DNA from: an uncultured Blautia sp.
Lineage (GTDB): Bacteria > Bacillota > Clostridia > Lachnospirales > Lachnospiraceae
Reading direction: 5' to 3'
Assembly (NCBI GenBank): GCA_946557785.1
Contig: CAMNTH010000014.1
Coordinates: 1 to 64,000 of the forward strand
Length of the DNA: 64,000 nt
Below, in pieces: positions 7,780 through 17,940 of this stretch. Below the pieces are notes generated by a model, which worked only from the letters and a program-made list of their open reading frames with translations, was not told the origin of the DNA and ran no database searches. Every line of letters begins with the position of its first letter. Positions within the stretch are counted from its first letter, which is position 1. Made by a program: the position numbers and the translations under genes.

Positions 7780-10236
7780 TTATTTTTCTCCAACCTGAAA
7801 ATGAATCTGCTTTTTCAACATCTGGACAGTAACGGTATCTCCCTGTTTTATATGTCCTTCCAGGATCTCATTGGCCATACGGTCTTCTATCTGCGTCTGG
7901 ATCGCCCTTCGCAAAGGTCTTGCTCCGTACTTGCTGTCAAATCCCGACTCCGCAAGATGATCCTTCACAGAAGCAGTAACCTTCAGCCGGATATTCATCT
8001 GCTCTGCACAGCGTTCCTCCAGGTTTTTCAGGAGTATGGTCACGATCTTCCGAATGTGCTCTTTATTTAGGGCATGGAATACCATGATCTCATCAATACG
8101 GTTCAAAAACTCCGGCTTAAATATTCTGCGAACCTCTTCCATCACCCCGGACTTCATTCGTTCGTAATCCTGCTTTTCATCCGGTTTTGAAACAAAGCCA
8201 AGCCGTTTCGGCTCCATGATCACCTGTGCGCCTGCATTAGACGTCATAATGATGATCGTCTGCTTAAAATCTACCTTCCTGCCATGTGCATCTGTAATAT
8301 GTCCGTCATCCAGAACCTGCAAAAGAATATTAAATACATCCGGATGTGCTTTTTCAATTTCATCAAAAAGAATCACGCTGTACGGATTTCGGCGTACCTT
8401 TTCACTTAACTGACCGCCTTCGTCATATCCCACATAGCCGGGAGGCGAACCGATCATCTTTGAAACACTGTGCTTTTCCATATATTCGGACATATCTACC
8501 CGTATCATTGCCTGCTCACTGCCGAACACTGACTCAGCAAGAGCCTTGGAAAGTTCTGTTTTTCCTACTCCTGTTGGCCCCAGGAACAAAAAGGAACCAA
8601 TAGGACGGTTAGGGTCTTTCAAACCCACCCTGCCTCGTTTTACAGCCTGGGCCACGGCCTTCACCGCTTCCTCCTGACCGATCACACGCTTATGCAGTTC
8701 TTTTTCCAAATGGGCAAGGCGTCTGGTTTCCCCTTCCGTCAGGCGCTGTACAGGAATCTTAGTCCAATCTGAAATAATATCCGCAACAGAGTTCTCTGTT
8801 ACAGTCATAGGCTTACGCTTATTCTTTCTATCAAATCGGAGCTTCTGTTTCTCCAGTTCCTCCTCTGCTTCTTTCTGGCGCCTCTGTGCTTCCCTGGCAG
8901 CCGTCAGATCTGCATTTTTAATTGCAGCCTCTTTATCCTTCTGGATTTCCCCAATTTCCTGCTCAAGAAGTTCTATTTCCGGCGAGGCTGCATATCCTGC
9001 AAGCCTCACTTTTGAAGAAGCTTCATCAATCACATCAATAGCCTTATCAGGAAGGAAACGGTCATTAATATATCGCACGGACATTTTCACTGCCGCTTCC
9101 AGCGCATCATCCTGGATTTTTACCTGGTGATGCTTTTCATAATAAGGACGCAGACCCCGAAGTATCTCAATGGCTTCCTCTTCCAATGGTTCTTCCACTG
9201 TAACCGGTTGGAAACGGCGTTCCAGAGCAGCATCTTTCTCAATGTACTTTCTGTATTCCTCCAAAGTAGTGGCACCGATCAGCTGGATTTCTCCTCTTGA
9301 TAGAGACGGTTTTAGAATATTGGAAGCATCCAGGGCTCCCTCTGCCCCCCCTGCACCAATAATGGTATGAAGCTCGTCAATAAACAGCAAAATCCCCTGA
9401 TGCTCCCGCACCTCATCTACCACACTGCGAATGCGTTCCTCAAATTCTCCTCTGTATTTGCTTCCCGCTACCATACCAGACAGATCAAGTACCACAACTC
9501 TTTTATCCTTTACAGTATCCGGAACCATGCCTGAAACAATACGCTGTGCAAGCCCTTCTGCAATAGCGGTCTTGCCTACCCCAGGTTCTCCCACCAAACA
9601 GGGATTATTCTTCGTTCTTCTGCTTAATATCTGGATCAGCCGTGAAATCTCCCTCTCTCTTCCGATTATGGGATCCAGCCTTCCTTCCGCAGCCATGGCA
9701 GTCAAATCCCTGCTGTACTGATCAAGGGTGGGTGTAGCTGTTCCTTTTTTGTTTTTCATTGCCCGTATATCTCGAAATTCTTCCGCAATGGCATCGTTAT
9801 CCATTCCCATAGCAGCAAAAACTGCGGCATAAAGCTTTTGGATGTTTACGCCCATGGTATGCAAAAGCCTGGTTGCCACACACTCCGTTTCTTTCAGCAT
9901 TGCAAGAAGCAGATGCTCTGTCCCTACAAGCTCTTCCCGGAATGCACCCGCCTCATCACAAGCCCGTTCAAGCACCTTTTTTGCCCTGGGGCTGTACACA
10001 GGGGTACGCTCCATCAGATTTCCCTGCGGAGGAGCGATAAGCTTTTCCACAAGTTCTCTCAGGCGTTCTTCCTCTATCCCAAACTCCTCCATAATCTTTC
10101 CGGCTGTTCCTTCCGGCTCTTTTTGCAGGCCAATTAAAATATGCTCAGTCCCAATATAAGTATGCCTGCAGGACTGGGCGGTTTTCTTTGCCAGGGCAAG
10201 AGCATTGGCTGCCTGTCTGGTAAATTTTTCCTGCAT
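7780..10236 (-). CDS. clpC: ATP-dependent Clp protease ATP-binding subunit ClpC
   Basis: An 818-residue Hsp100 unfoldase that feeds substrates to ClpP. It has an N-terminal double Clp-N repeat, a first AAA+ module with Walker A GEPGVGKT, a coiled-coil middle domain (about 400-480), and a second AAA+ module with GPTGVGKT and the sensor region [11 protein letters not shown] place the start at 10236 (MQEKFTRQ). A GGAGG site sits 5-6 bp upstream there, whereas a longer reading would run into the gntR gene. In Bacillus the operon is ctsR-mcsA-mcsB-clpC. Those three are missing here and a GntR-type regulator precedes clpC by 49 bp. Confidence 0.97.
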   Translation of the reverse strand: MQEKFTRQAANALALAKKTAQSCRHTYIGTEHILIGLQKEPEGTAGKIMEEFGIEEERLRELVEKLIAPPQGNLMERTPVYSPRAKKVLERACDEAGAFREELVGTEHLLLAMLKETECVATRLLHTMGVNIQKLYAAVFAAMGMDNDAIAEEFRDIRAMKNKKGTATPTLDQYSRDLTAMAAEGRLDPIIGREREISRLIQILSRRTKNNPCLVGEPGVGKTAIAEGLAQRIVSGMVPDTVKDKRVVVLDLSGMVAGSKYRGEFEERIRSVVDEVREHQGILLFIDELHTIIGAGGAEGALDASNILKPSLSRGEIQLIGATTLEEYRKYIEKDAALERRFQPVTVEEPLEEEAIEILRGLRPYYEKHHQVKIQDDALEAAVKMSVRYINDRFLPDKAIDVIDEASSKVRLAGYAASPEIELLEQEIGEIQKDKEAAIKNADLTAAREAQRRQKEAEEELEKQKLRFDRKNKRKPMTVTENSVADIISDWTKIPVQRLTEGETRRLAHLEKELHKRVIGQEEAVKAVAQAVKRGRVGLKDPNRPIGSFLFLGPTGVGKTELSKALAESVFGSEQAMIRVDMSEYMEKHSVSKMIGSPPGYVGYDEGGQLSEKVRRNPYSVILFDEIEKAHPDVFNILLQVLDDGHITDAHGRKVDFKQTIIIMTSNAGAQVIMEPKRLGFVSKPDEKQDYERMKSGVMEEVRRIFKPEFLNRIDEIMVFHALNKEHIRKIVTILLKNLEERCAEQMNIRLKVTASVKDHLAESGFDSKYGARPLRRAIQTQIEDRMANEILEGHIKQGDTVTVQMLKKQIHFQVGEK

Positions 10237-10285
10237 AATGTCCTCCTCTATCGTCAATTTTTCCGTCTTCTGCACAATAAAGAGC

Positions 10286-10660
10286 TTAAGAGACGGTATA
10301 TTCTTCAAATATCTCATCGATCAGCCGATGAACATCTTCTTTGGTCACATTTCTGCAGCACCCTCTGGCAAGTGCCACAACCAGGTCCTGTTTCAGTTCC
10401 TCCATGGCCTTGATCTTATCTGCATCAACGGCTATGACTGCGCCTCTTCGGCGGTCAATGGTCACAAATCCCTCCTGCCTAAGAAGGGAATATGCCTTAT
10501 TTACCGTATGCATATTGATCCCCACCATTTCCGCAAGCTGCCGGACAGATGGAAGCGGATCCCCCTCCTGCAGCCGCGAAGTTGCAATCCCTAAAATAAT
10601 CTGATTCATCAGCTGTGTATAAATGGCTTCATTACTGTTAAAATCTATCTCAATGACCAT
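10286..10660 (-). CDS. GntR-family (YtrA-like) transcriptional regulator
   Basis: A 124-residue repressor-type protein. A winged helix-turn-helix of the GntR type occupies residues 1-75 (IYTQLMNQI, PSVRQLAEMVGINMHTVNKAY, RRRGAVI). A short C-terminal helical tail of about 45 residues, typical of the YtrA subfamily, follows instead of a ligand-binding domain. It is the first gene of a unit with clpC. Its promoter -10 lies inside a palindrome that could be its own operator, so it probably represses itself and clpC. The effector is unknown. Confidence 0.88.
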   Translation of the reverse strand: MVIEIDFNSNEAIYTQLMNQIILGIATSRLQEGDPLPSVRQLAEMVGINMHTVNKAYSLLRQEGFVTIDRRRGAVIAVDADKIKAMEELKQDLVVALARGCCRNVTKEDVHRLIDEIFEEYTVS

Positions 10661-10715
10661 ATCAAGCCGCCTCCTTGGTAATTTCTGCGGATTGCTTTTT
10701 ATCCGCTTTTATCAA

Positions 10716-10736
10716 GTGTTATAGGTATCATAGCAC
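10716..10736. promoter_or_regulatory. Imperfect palindrome, candidate GntR operator
   Basis: A 21-bp sequence with half sites GTG-N-TAT and ATA-N-CAC lies symmetrically across the -10 box at 10727-10732. GntR regulators bind palindromes with GT and AC ends, and a bound repressor here would block RNA polymerase. The assignment is inferred from position. Confidence 0.45.
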
Positions 10737-10754
10737 AAAATCATAAAATTGCAA
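10727..10754 (-). promoter_or_regulatory. Promoter of gntR-clpC
   Basis: The minus strand reads TTGCAA (10749-10754), 16 bp, TATGAT (10727-10732). It lies about 65 bp before the gntR start codon. Confidence 0.65.
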
Positions 10755-10770
10755 AGCACTTTTCTATGGC

Positions 10771-10811
10771 AAAAAAATGCCCGCCGGCTTCTGATGATCT
10801 CCGGCAGGCAT
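10771..10811 (-). terminator. Terminator after the sseB-like gene
   Basis: On the minus strand ATGCCTGCCGG, a 13-base loop and CCGGCGGGCAT are followed by seven T residues. This strong intrinsic terminator ends the purine operon unit. Confidence 0.9.
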
Positions 10812-10830
10812 CACTTGTATCTCTGCTTTA

Positions 10831-11595
10831 TTATCCAATGATCTTCGTGATCTGTTCTTTGGATAATACTAAATTAAATCCCATAGGGTTGATTACATAA
10901 TTTTCCGCCTGCTGAATCATCAGTTCCGGCAGTTTTACAAAAGGTACTTTTACCATCTTTAACTTCTTGCCACGAGCAAATTTTTCATATTCCATAACAT
11001 CCGAAAATATAGGTTGGAGAATCTTTCCTTCCTTACTTTTCAGGTAAGGAATATTGATTTTCTTCGGATCTTCGTCATTCACCTCAACAGCGGCAATGTA
11101 CTCGGCTTTGCGCAGATTTACCAGAAGTTCTTCTTCCAGTTCACGGAGATTCTTCTTCTCCTCCAGTTCGATCGGTCTGCGCAGCTCCTGCATAAAATAA
11201 ATACCGGAAAGCTGAAGGGTCGGGTTAAGAAGCGGTCTCTTTGCAGGCTCAAGCTTGCTGAAATCTGCCTGCTTCGCAACTTTTTCAATTTCTACCTCAA
11301 CTCTTTCTGCCCCATCATTCCAAATTATAGAATTTACGCCTATTGCATATAAAGTACCGTAGAATCTTGGATAATCCTTTCTGTCATAGCGCATTCCCAT
11401 GAGCAGGATCTTGTTCTCCAGATTTTTTTTGCCGAATTCCTTAATTTCTTCTTCGGTTGCAAAAACCCATGCCTGATCGTTAAAAGTCTCTTCATCGCAG
11501 CTTACATACGGAAGCTTCGTTACCTGTGAATATGCCACAAAAAAATTCTCTCTCGTCTGAAGCTGCTTTACTGCTTCTTCAATGCTCATTCCCAT
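10831..11595 (-). CDS. SseB-like protein
   Basis: A 254-residue soluble protein. The first half resembles the SseB N-terminal domain (FFVAYSQVTKLPYVS, then a YPRFYGTLYAIGV segment). The second half includes LRELEEELLVNLRKAEYIAAVEVND and a C-terminal SseB-like domain ending LSKEQITKIIG. SseB was named for enhanced serine sensitivity in E. coli and its biochemical role is not settled. It lies 51 bp behind purD and ahead of a strong terminator, so it is the last gene of the purine unit. A GGAGAGG site supports the first ATG. Confidence 0.7.
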   Translation of the reverse strand: MGMSIEEAVKQLQTRENFFVAYSQVTKLPYVSCDEETFNDQAWVFATEEEIKEFGKKNLENKILLMGMRYDRKDYPRFYGTLYAIGVNSIIWNDGAERVEVEIEKVAKQADFSKLEPAKRPLLNPTLQLSGIYFMQELRRPIELEEKKNLRELEEELLVNLRKAEYIAAVEVNDEDPKKINIPYLKSKEGKILQPIFSDVMEYEKFARGKKLKMVKVPFVKLPELMIQQAENYVINPMGFNLVLSKEQITKIIG

Positions 11596-11645
11596 CTCTC
11601 TATCCTCTCCATTTCATTGCTTATGATGCCAAAGCCGTCTTTTGA

Positions 11646-12923
11646 TCATGCCTCGTCAATGGCTTTTCCAATATCATGACGCATATATTTATTGGAAAAA
11701 GAAATCCATTCCGTAGCTTCATAAGCATTTTTTCTTGCTTCTTTTAAGTCTCTTCCTGTAGCCGTAATTCCCAGGACACGTCCGCCGTTTGTCACAAACC
11801 GCCCTGTTTCATCAAACTTCGTTCCTGCATGGAAGCAGAAATATTCGTTTTTGTCTCTGAAATTCTCAAATCCGTACATGGGAATGCCTTTTTCGTATTT
11901 TACGGGATAGCCTTCGCTTGCAAGCACTACGCATACAGCCGCATTGTCTTCAAACTGCAGATCAATCTGATCCAGGGTTCCGTCTACACATGCTTCCATA
12001 ACCTCAATAATATCATTTTTCATACGCGGAAGCACAACCTGGGCTTCCGGGTCTCCAAAACGTGCATTGTACTCCAGCACCTTCGGCCCATCAGCCGTAA
12101 GCATCAGCCCAAAGAAAATAATCCCCTTAAACGGGCGTCCTTCAGAAGCCATTGCATCCACAGTTGGCTGATAAATATATTTACGGCAAAATGCATCCAC
12201 CTCTTCTGTATAGAATGGGCTTGGTGAAAAAGTACCCATGCCTCCTGTATTCAGGCCCTGGTCCCCATCCATGGCGCGTTTGTGATCCTGGGCAGAAGTC
12301 ATAGTTTTAATGGTTTTTCCATCTACAAAGGACAGCACAGAAACCTCCCGTCCAGTCATAAATTCCTCAATGACCATGGTATTTCCGGCACTTCCGAACT
12401 TCTTATCTTCCATGATCTCTTTTACGCCTTCTTGTGCTTCTTCAAGGGTATTGCAGATCAAAACACCTTTTCCAAGAGCAAGGCCGTCTGCTTTTAACAC
12501 GATGGGAAATCTTGCCTCTGTACGAAGATACTCCATAGCCTTTTCCGGATCGTCAAAATTCTCATAGCCTGCTGTGGGAATGTTATATTTTTTCATCAGA
12601 TCCTTGGAAAATGCTTTGGAACCTTCCAGGATCGCTGCGTTTTTGCGAGGGCCAAAGACCTTCAGTCCGCGTTCTTCAAACACATCTACCACGCCGCCTA
12701 CCAACGGGTCATCCATGCCGATGATCGTCAGATCCACCTCCTGCTTTTCTGCAAAATCAGCCATTTTTTCAAACTCCATAGCGCCAATGTTTACACATTC
12801 CGCAAATTCGGAAATCCCTGCATTTCCAGGTGCACAATAAATCTTATCTACTTTTGGGCTTTTGGACACGCTCCATGCAATGGCATGTTCCCGTCCGCCG
12901 CTTCCTACTATCAGTACTTTCAT
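11646..12923 (-). CDS. purD: Phosphoribosylamine-glycine ligase
   Basis: A 425-residue ATP-grasp enzyme joining glycine to phosphoribosylamine (purine step 2). Visible motifs are GSGGREHAIAWS at the N-terminus, the ATP-grasp segment EGSKAFSKDLM, EEFMTGREVSVLSF, QDHKRAMDGDQGLNTGGMG and EYNARFGDPE. I choose the ATG at 12923 because AAGGAG lies 8 bp before it. A GTG three codons earlier would overlap the ribosome site. It is the fourth pur gene in the row after purN (39-bp gap). Confidence 0.97.
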   Translation of the reverse strand: MKVLIVGSGGREHAIAWSVSKSPKVDKIYCAPGNAGISEFAECVNIGAMEFEKMADFAEKQEVDLTIIGMDDPLVGGVVDVFEERGLKVFGPRKNAAILEGSKAFSKDLMKKYNIPTAGYENFDDPEKAMEYLRTEARFPIVLKADGLALGKGVLICNTLEEAQEGVKEIMEDKKFGSAGNTMVIEEFMTGREVSVLSFVDGKTIKTMTSAQDHKRAMDGDQGLNTGGMGTFSPSPFYTEEVDAFCRKYIYQPTVDAMASEGRPFKGIIFFGLMLTADGPKVLEYNARFGDPEAQVVLPRMKNDIIEVMEACVDGTLDQIDLQFEDNAAVCVVLASEGYPVKYEKGIPMYGFENFRDKNEYFCFHAGTKFDETGRFVTNGGRVLGITATGRDLKEARKNAYEATEWISFSNKYMRHDIGKAIDEA

Positions 12924-12962
12924 CCTTCCCACTCCTTTATAGAAACTACTCTTTAATAGAAA

Positions 12963-13589
12963 CTATTCTCTAATTGAAACTTTTCCATCTGTAACGGTTA
13001 CCCTGCCATTGGCGATCAGGTGAATGGCTTTTGGCAGAATATGCCACTCTGCCTGTTCCATAACACGCTGCTGAAGTACCTTGGGGGTATCTCCCTCCTG
13101 TACCTCTACAGCCTTCTGCAGGATGATAGGCCCTGTATCCGTGCCCGCATCCACAAAATGGACCGTTGCCCCGGTTACTTTTACGCCCCTTTTCAAGGCG
13201 CCTTCATGTACGTGCAGTCCATAATATCCAACTCCGCAGAAGGACGGAATCAGGGACGGATGAATATTGATGATCTTGTTTGGAAAAGCCTCCACAATAC
13301 TTTGGGGAATGGCTACAAGATATCCAGCCAGCACCACCAGATCCACCCCGCTTTCCAAAAGCTTGGAAAGCAAGGCAGAGTGGAATGCTTCTCTTGTTAC
13401 ATAATCCTTTGGAGAAATGCAGACAGATTCAATGCCATGTTCCCTGCCCCGCACAAGGGCATAGGCCCCCGGATTGTTGCTCACTACAAGCCCTACACTG
13501 GCATTGGTGATTTCTCCATGATCTACGGCATCCAGAATTGCCTGGAGATTGGTTCCTCCTCCGGACACTAAAACGCCAAGCTTTAGCAT
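12963..13589 (-). CDS. purN: Phosphoribosylglycinamide formyltransferase (GART)
   Basis: A 208-residue enzyme that formylates GAR with 10-formyl-THF. Motifs are [10 protein letters not shown] near the N-terminus (phosphate binding), the catalytic [10 protein letters not shown] region with its Asn and His, and the Asp-containing [10 protein letters not shown] loop. It has normal family length. Its start overlaps the end of purM by 7 bp, implying coupled translation. Confidence 0.96.
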   Translation of the reverse strand: MLKLGVLVSGGGTNLQAILDAVDHGEITNASVGLVVSNNPGAYALVRGREHGIESVCISPKDYVTREAFHSALLSKLLESGVDLVVLAGYLVAIPQSIVEAFPNKIINIHPSLIPSFCGVGYYGLHVHEGALKRGVKVTGATVHFVDAGTDTGPIILQKAVEVQEGDTPKVLQQRVMEQAEWHILPKAIHLIANGRVTVTDGKVSIRE

Positions 13590-14608
13590 AAGGTCACTCC
13601 CTTTTCCCCTTCTTCAATTCGGCCCACTACATACGGGGTCTCTCCTGCTGCCTTGATTGCTTCCATGGTTTTATCCACATCAGATGGTGCAACAGCCAGA
13701 ACCATTCCAAGCCCCATGTTATATGTGTTATACATCATCTTTTCTTCAATATTTCCGGTCTTTGCCAGAAGCTTAAAGATGGGAAGAACCGGATAGCTTT
13801 CCTTCTGGATCACAGCACGTGTTCCTTCTTTTAACATACGGGGCACATTCTCGTAGAAGCCGCCTCCGGTAATATGGCTGCATGCATGAATACGGACTCC
13901 TGCATCTTTAATACTCTTTAATGCTTTTACATAAATCTTGGTTGGCACGATCAATGCTTCTCCAAGCGTAGTTCCCAATTCCTCATAATACGTATCCAGG
14001 GCTTCCTTTGTTATTTCAAATACTTTACGTACAAGGGAAAATCCATTGCTGTGTACGCCGGAGGACGCCATACCGATCAGCACATCTCCTGCTTCCAATG
14101 CTTCTCCTGTAATCAGGTCTTTTTTGTCAACAGCGCCTACTGCAAAGCCTGCAAGATCGTATTCATCTACAGGATAAAATCCCGGCATTTCTGCTGTTTC
14201 ACCGCCGATGAGGGCAGCGTTGGACTGTTGGCAGCCCTCTGCCACGCCGCTTACGATATCTGCGATCTTTTCCGGATAGTTTTTGCCGCATGCAATATAA
14301 TCCAGGAAAAACAGCGGTTCTCCTCCTGCGCATGCAATATCGTTTACACACATAGCTACACAGTCGATTCCTACTGTGTTATGCTTGTCCATTACAAAAG
14401 CCAGCTTCAGCTTCGTGCCTACGCCGTCTGTTCCGGATACTAAAGTAGGTTCTTCCATATCCTTAAAAGCACTCATGGAAAAAGCGCCGGAGAATCCGCC
14501 GATTCCTCCAAGTACTTCCGGCCTCATAGTCTTGGCAATATGCTGTTTCATCAATTCTACTGATTTGTATCCTGCTTCAATATCAACGCCTGCGTTCTTA
14601 TAATCCAT
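13583..14608 (-). CDS. purM: Phosphoribosylformylglycinamidine cyclo-ligase (AIR synthetase)
   Basis: A 341-residue enzyme closing the imidazole ring of AIR. It shows the PurM fold signatures [33 protein letters not shown] and [12 protein letters not shown]. Family length is normal. It lies 57 bp behind purE and overlaps purN, so purE-purM-purN-purD form one transcript. Confidence 0.97.
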   Translation of the reverse strand: MDYKNAGVDIEAGYKSVELMKQHIAKTMRPEVLGGIGGFSGAFSMSAFKDMEEPTLVSGTDGVGTKLKLAFVMDKHNTVGIDCVAMCVNDIACAGGEPLFFLDYIACGKNYPEKIADIVSGVAEGCQQSNAALIGGETAEMPGFYPVDEYDLAGFAVGAVDKKDLITGEALEAGDVLIGMASSGVHSNGFSLVRKVFEITKEALDTYYEELGTTLGEALIVPTKIYVKALKSIKDAGVRIHACSHITGGGFYENVPRMLKEGTRAVIQKESYPVLPIFKLLAKTGNIEEKMMYNTYNMGLGMVLAVAPSDVDKTMEAIKAAGETPYVVGRIEEGEKGVTLC

Positions 14609-14665
14609 AATATCCTCCCGTATTACCGTACTCTTTTTTAGGCTTTCTTAATCTTTCTATTTTTC

Positions 14666-15166
14666 TTAATAGTTCTTATATCCCACTTCCTGCAGTCTGG
14701 CATCTTTTCCTTCTACCTGTTCTTTCAGCTCCTTGCTGTAAGCTTTCAGGCGGTCAAGAAGTTCTCCGTCTGATGTAGCCAGGATCTTTGCTGCCAAAAG
14801 TCCTGCATTTGCGCCTCCGTTAATGGCCACCGTTGCCACCGGAATACCGGAAGGCATCTGTACGATTGAGTACAGGGAATCTCTTCCGCCAAGGGATGTG
14901 GTATGCATAGGAATACCAATGACCGGCATTGGGAAAATCGCTGCGCACATTCCAGGCAGATGGGCTGCCATACCGGCTCCTGCGATGATCACTTTAAATC
15001 CTTTTTCTTCTGCTGTTTTTGCATACTCGAAGAACACATCCGGTTCTCTATGCGCAGAAATGATTTTCATTTCAAAATCAATTCCCAGCTTCTCCAAAAT
15101 GTCCGCCGCTTTTTTCATAACCGGCATATCTGAGTCGCTGCCCATTACAATTCCTACTTTTGCCAT
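14666..15166 (-). CDS. purE: 5-(carboxyamino)imidazole ribonucleotide mutase
   Basis: A 166-residue class I PurE with the MGSDSDMPVM motif, the SAHREPD loop (catalytic His) and GAGMAAHLPG. The ATG at 15166 is preceded by AAAGGAG at good spacing. A longer reading would begin inside the leader. It is the first gene of the pur unit behind a strong promoter. PurK is not adjacent, and purF, purC, purL and purH must lie elsewhere. Confidence 0.96.
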   Translation of the reverse strand: MAKVGIVMGSDSDMPVMKKAADILEKLGIDFEMKIISAHREPDVFFEYAKTAEEKGFKVIIAGAGMAAHLPGMCAAIFPMPVIGIPMHTTSLGGRDSLYSIVQMPSGIPVATVAINGGANAGLLAAKILATSDGELLDRLKAYSKELKEQVEGKDARLQEVGYKNY

Positions 15167-15247
15167 GATCTTTCTCCTTTTGTATGTGAAATATATTTTC
15201 CGGATAATGAAGTAATCCATCTATTATCAAACTGCTTAATCCTAATC

Positions 15248-15276
15248 ATTGTACTAAGCTTCCCATTTTCTGTCAA
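15248..15276 (-). promoter_or_regulatory. Promoter of the purEMND unit
   Basis: The minus strand reads TTGACA (15271-15276), 17 bp, TACAAT (15248-15253). The -35 overlaps the stop codon of the aminopeptidase gene. The 80-bp leader shows no aptamer-like fold that I can recognise. Confidence 0.75.
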
Positions 15277-17306
15277 CACCGAAATGGCTTATTCAGCTCT
15301 TCTGTTCCGGGAAGCGCAAAACGTCCCTCTTCTATAATAGAAGTTTTCTTTCCTCCTTCCCCAACAGCGCGGATGCTTCCAAGCTCTTCATAAGGAATAG
15401 TGATATCCGTATGGCATCCATAGTAGGCTTTGCTGATATCACTTTTTCGAAGGCTTGAGATTTCATTATCTCTTGCAATGATCTCTCTTCCGTCAGGATT
15501 GAATACCGGCGTATCCTCAGCCCAGCTATAGCAGGTATCCCCTACTGCAAAATGGGGACCCATTTTTTCTGCAATGAGGATAGGCAGCTTATCTGCAATG
15601 TCATATTTTTGTGCTGCCACATAAGCTGTGGTATTGGTGCCGATGGCGAATTCTCCCATAGGAAGTCCCGCATGGTGAAACAGGATATTATCTTCAATAT
15701 ACCTTCTGTTTTCCTCTTCCTTTCCAAAATTCCTGCAGGAATAATCAACCACCCTGCCGTCCTCAAAGGTCAGTTTCAAGTCTTTGAACTGCAGGCCATT
15801 TAAATAAACCTTTTTCACATGGAGCACTCCGTTGGTTCCTTTAAGAACAGGGGATGTGAATACTTCCCCCACCGGAATGTTCACATCAGCCACACAGTTT
15901 TCAAAATTCGTCTGTTTTTCCGGATCATCCAGGGTGTGCAGACGAATCATCAGGTCTGTTTCATTTCCGGCCCGTCCCTTCACCTCTGTCCATTTACAGG
16001 TATCCAAGGTTTCTATGATGGTCTGCTGGATCCTTTCATATAATTGGTAATCCAGGGTATTAATCTTCACAATTTCACGGAAAATTTCCGGATAATTGCT
16101 TCCAATCTCAGGTACCGGATACGCAATAATAGTAAAGCTGCGTTCATCTCCCCGGATATAGCGGTTTATGATCTGCCCTGCTTCATTGTCCATTTCCACA
16201 AGGAGGGACTGCTGCCCTTCTGTAAGACAAAGGGCTGCTTTTTTGCTTTCCGGTGCAAACGGCGCCTCCCCAAAGGTTTCAATACAGGCAGGACCGCCAT
16301 GTACGAAAGCCAGGTCTTTATATTTTTCATAAGCATTCTGCATAGCCCGAAGCTTCCTTTGAACAAAATCGCCGTCCAGAAACAGAGCATAGTCCTGACG
16401 GTGATCATATTCATATTGCGGATTTGCAGGTGTTCCTGTAAATCCCACTCGATACTGGTTCTTCTTATTCACTGCATGGGTGGCATATCGGTAAATCACC
16501 GGCTTTAGCCCCATTGTCTCAAACTGCTGCACCGCAGCTTTTACCATTCTCTCAAATCCCAGAGGATAACGGATATTTACCGTTTTCTTTTTTGATATAT
16601 CTTTGCGGCCTGTAATAAAACCAATCCTGTATCCTTCCGTATATGTCTTCGCCATTTCCTCAATTTGCTTCTGGGGAAGAGAATTCAGAAATTCCGCTGA
16701 TTTTAATTCATTTTCTGAAATATAATCCCCATAGCTATACAGATACCGCAGATCCTCCAGATTAGATTCCATAATTATTTTTCGGGCAAAATCACATGCA
16801 GGGTCAATCCCTTCACGGATCCGCTGCTCAACCATATCCTGGCAGTAGTCATTTACATATGACCTTAAAATTTCTTTCAGTCCTTTTACAGAGGGAATTT
16901 CTTCGCTGCAAAAAGATGAATACACCTCAAGAAATAGCTCCAGGGTTACGGTAAGATCCCACCATTTCTTCTCATAAGCATAAACAATGGATCCCCTAAG
17001 CTCTGCATACAAAAAGGAGAATGCCTGTCCATATTCACCAAGCATCTTTGCAGCAAAATCCGGATTCCCATATGAGTTCTGGTAATTCTCCGGAAGAATA
17101 TCCTCATAAAGTGCATCATTATGCTGCTGCAGTTCTTCCAGGGATAGTTCCATATCCTGCCCCTTTAAAGGCTCCAGCGCAATCATGAGAAAACAGGCTG
17201 TTTTCTGGAAAAAATCCAGATAGGGCTGTTCTGTTTCTGTTTCCTTCACAATTTCTCCCACACGCTCCCAGGCCAGTGAGAAACGTTCCTTAATCCATTC
17301 GTCCAC
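15273..17306 (-). CDS. M29-family metallo-aminopeptidase
   Basis: A 677-residue protein. The C-terminal 380 residues match peptidase family M29 (thermophilic aminopeptidases / AmpS, PepS). Segments include IPVGEVFTSP, HHAGLPMGEFAIGTNT and MGPHFAVGDTCYSW, supplying Glu, His and Asp metal ligands. The N-terminal 280 residues are an extra, mostly helical region, making the protein much longer than the usual 410 residues. This long type occurs in Clostridia. It should release N-terminal residues from peptides in the cytosol. It is 16 bp behind the HD gene, forming the last gene of a four-gene unit. Confidence 0.8.
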   Translation of the reverse strand: MDEWIKERFSLAWERVGEIVKETETEQPYLDFFQKTACFLMIALEPLKGQDMELSLEELQQHNDALYEDILPENYQNSYGNPDFAAKMLGEYGQAFSFLYAELRGSIVYAYEKKWWDLTVTLELFLEVYSSFCSEEIPSVKGLKEILRSYVNDYCQDMVEQRIREGIDPACDFARKIIMESNLEDLRYLYSYGDYISENELKSAEFLNSLPQKQIEEMAKTYTEGYRIGFITGRKDISKKKTVNIRYPLGFERMVKAAVQQFETMGLKPVIYRYATHAVNKKNQYRVGFTGTPANPQYEYDHRQDYALFLDGDFVQRKLRAMQNAYEKYKDLAFVHGGPACIETFGEAPFAPESKKAALCLTEGQQSLLVEMDNEAGQIINRYIRGDERSFTIIAYPVPEIGSNYPEIFREIVKINTLDYQLYERIQQTIIETLDTCKWTEVKGRAGNETDLMIRLHTLDDPEKQTNFENCVADVNIPVGEVFTSPVLKGTNGVLHVKKVYLNGLQFKDLKLTFEDGRVVDYSCRNFGKEEENRRYIEDNILFHHAGLPMGEFAIGTNTTAYVAAQKYDIADKLPILIAEKMGPHFAVGDTCYSWAEDTPVFNPDGREIIARDNEISSLRKSDISKAYYGCHTDITIPYEELGSIRAVGEGGKKTSIIEEGRFALPGTEELNKPFRC

Positions 17307-17322
17307 GACTCCATCTCCTTAT

Positions 17323-17940
17323 CTATGCATTCTCCTGCATGTCATCAATCACATGGCCAAGTTTTACATGCCTGTCGATCAAAGACTGCATATATTCCCA
17401 GATTACCCCGGAAGTCTCCGGAATATGCTCATTTCTCTTGTAAATCTGGCTCTTCTTCACCTGATGTTCCACCCAGCTCTTTCCATCGGAAGCGTGATTT
17501 AAAAGAAGGGGCTGAAAGTTATCCAAAAGATGGGCGAATTTTGCTTCCGGTGTTTCATAAGCTTCAAATTCCTCCCATAATTCCCGAAACGCCATTCCCT
17601 GGTCTTTCGGAAGCATGCCAAAAATCCTCTCTGCTGCTTTTACCTCCCGCTCTCTCTTATCCAAATTTCCAGATGCATCATAAGCATATGTATCCCCTGC
17701 ATCAATTTCCACAAGATCGTGGATCAGCACCATGGGAATCACCTTTGACAGCTCCACCTCTTCTTTCGAATATTCTTTTAGAAGAACTGCCATTAAAGAA
17801 AGATGCCAGGAATGCTCTGCGTCATTTTCTTTCCGGTTCTGATCCGCAAGGTATGTCTGGCGGAAAATATTTTTCACCTTATCTACTTCCAGAATAAATT
17901 CCATCTGCTGTTCCAAACGTTTCTTATCCATTTCTCTCAC
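17323..17940 (-). CDS. HD-domain phosphohydrolase, YfbR-like
   Basis: A 205-residue soluble HD protein. The metal ligands are visible as AEHSWHLSL (His) and LIHDLVEIDAGDTYAYD (His-Asp), with a later Asp in HLLDNFQPLL. This pattern is that of HD proteins related to YfbR/5-prime-deoxynucleotidase and HDDC2. Dephosphorylation of a nucleotide is likely, with the substrate unknown. The first possible start is a GTG overlapping the upstream stop. An ATG three codons later (17931) has better spacing from GGGAG and may be the true start. Confidence 0.8.
   Translation of the reverse strand: MREMDKKRLEQQMEFILEVDKVKNIFRQTYLADQNRKENDAEHSWHLSLMAVLLKEYSKEEVELSKVIPMVLIHDLVEIDAGDTYAYDASGNLDKREREVKAAERIFGMLPKDQGMAFRELWEEFEAYETPEAKFAHLLDNFQPLLLNHASDGKSWVEHQVKKSQIYKRNEHIPETSGVIWEYMQSLIDRHVKLGHVIDDMQENA

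Noticed and set aside
15167-15247. Purine riboswitch in the purE leader
   Set aside because: The leader is short and I see neither the three-way junction layout nor a following terminator.
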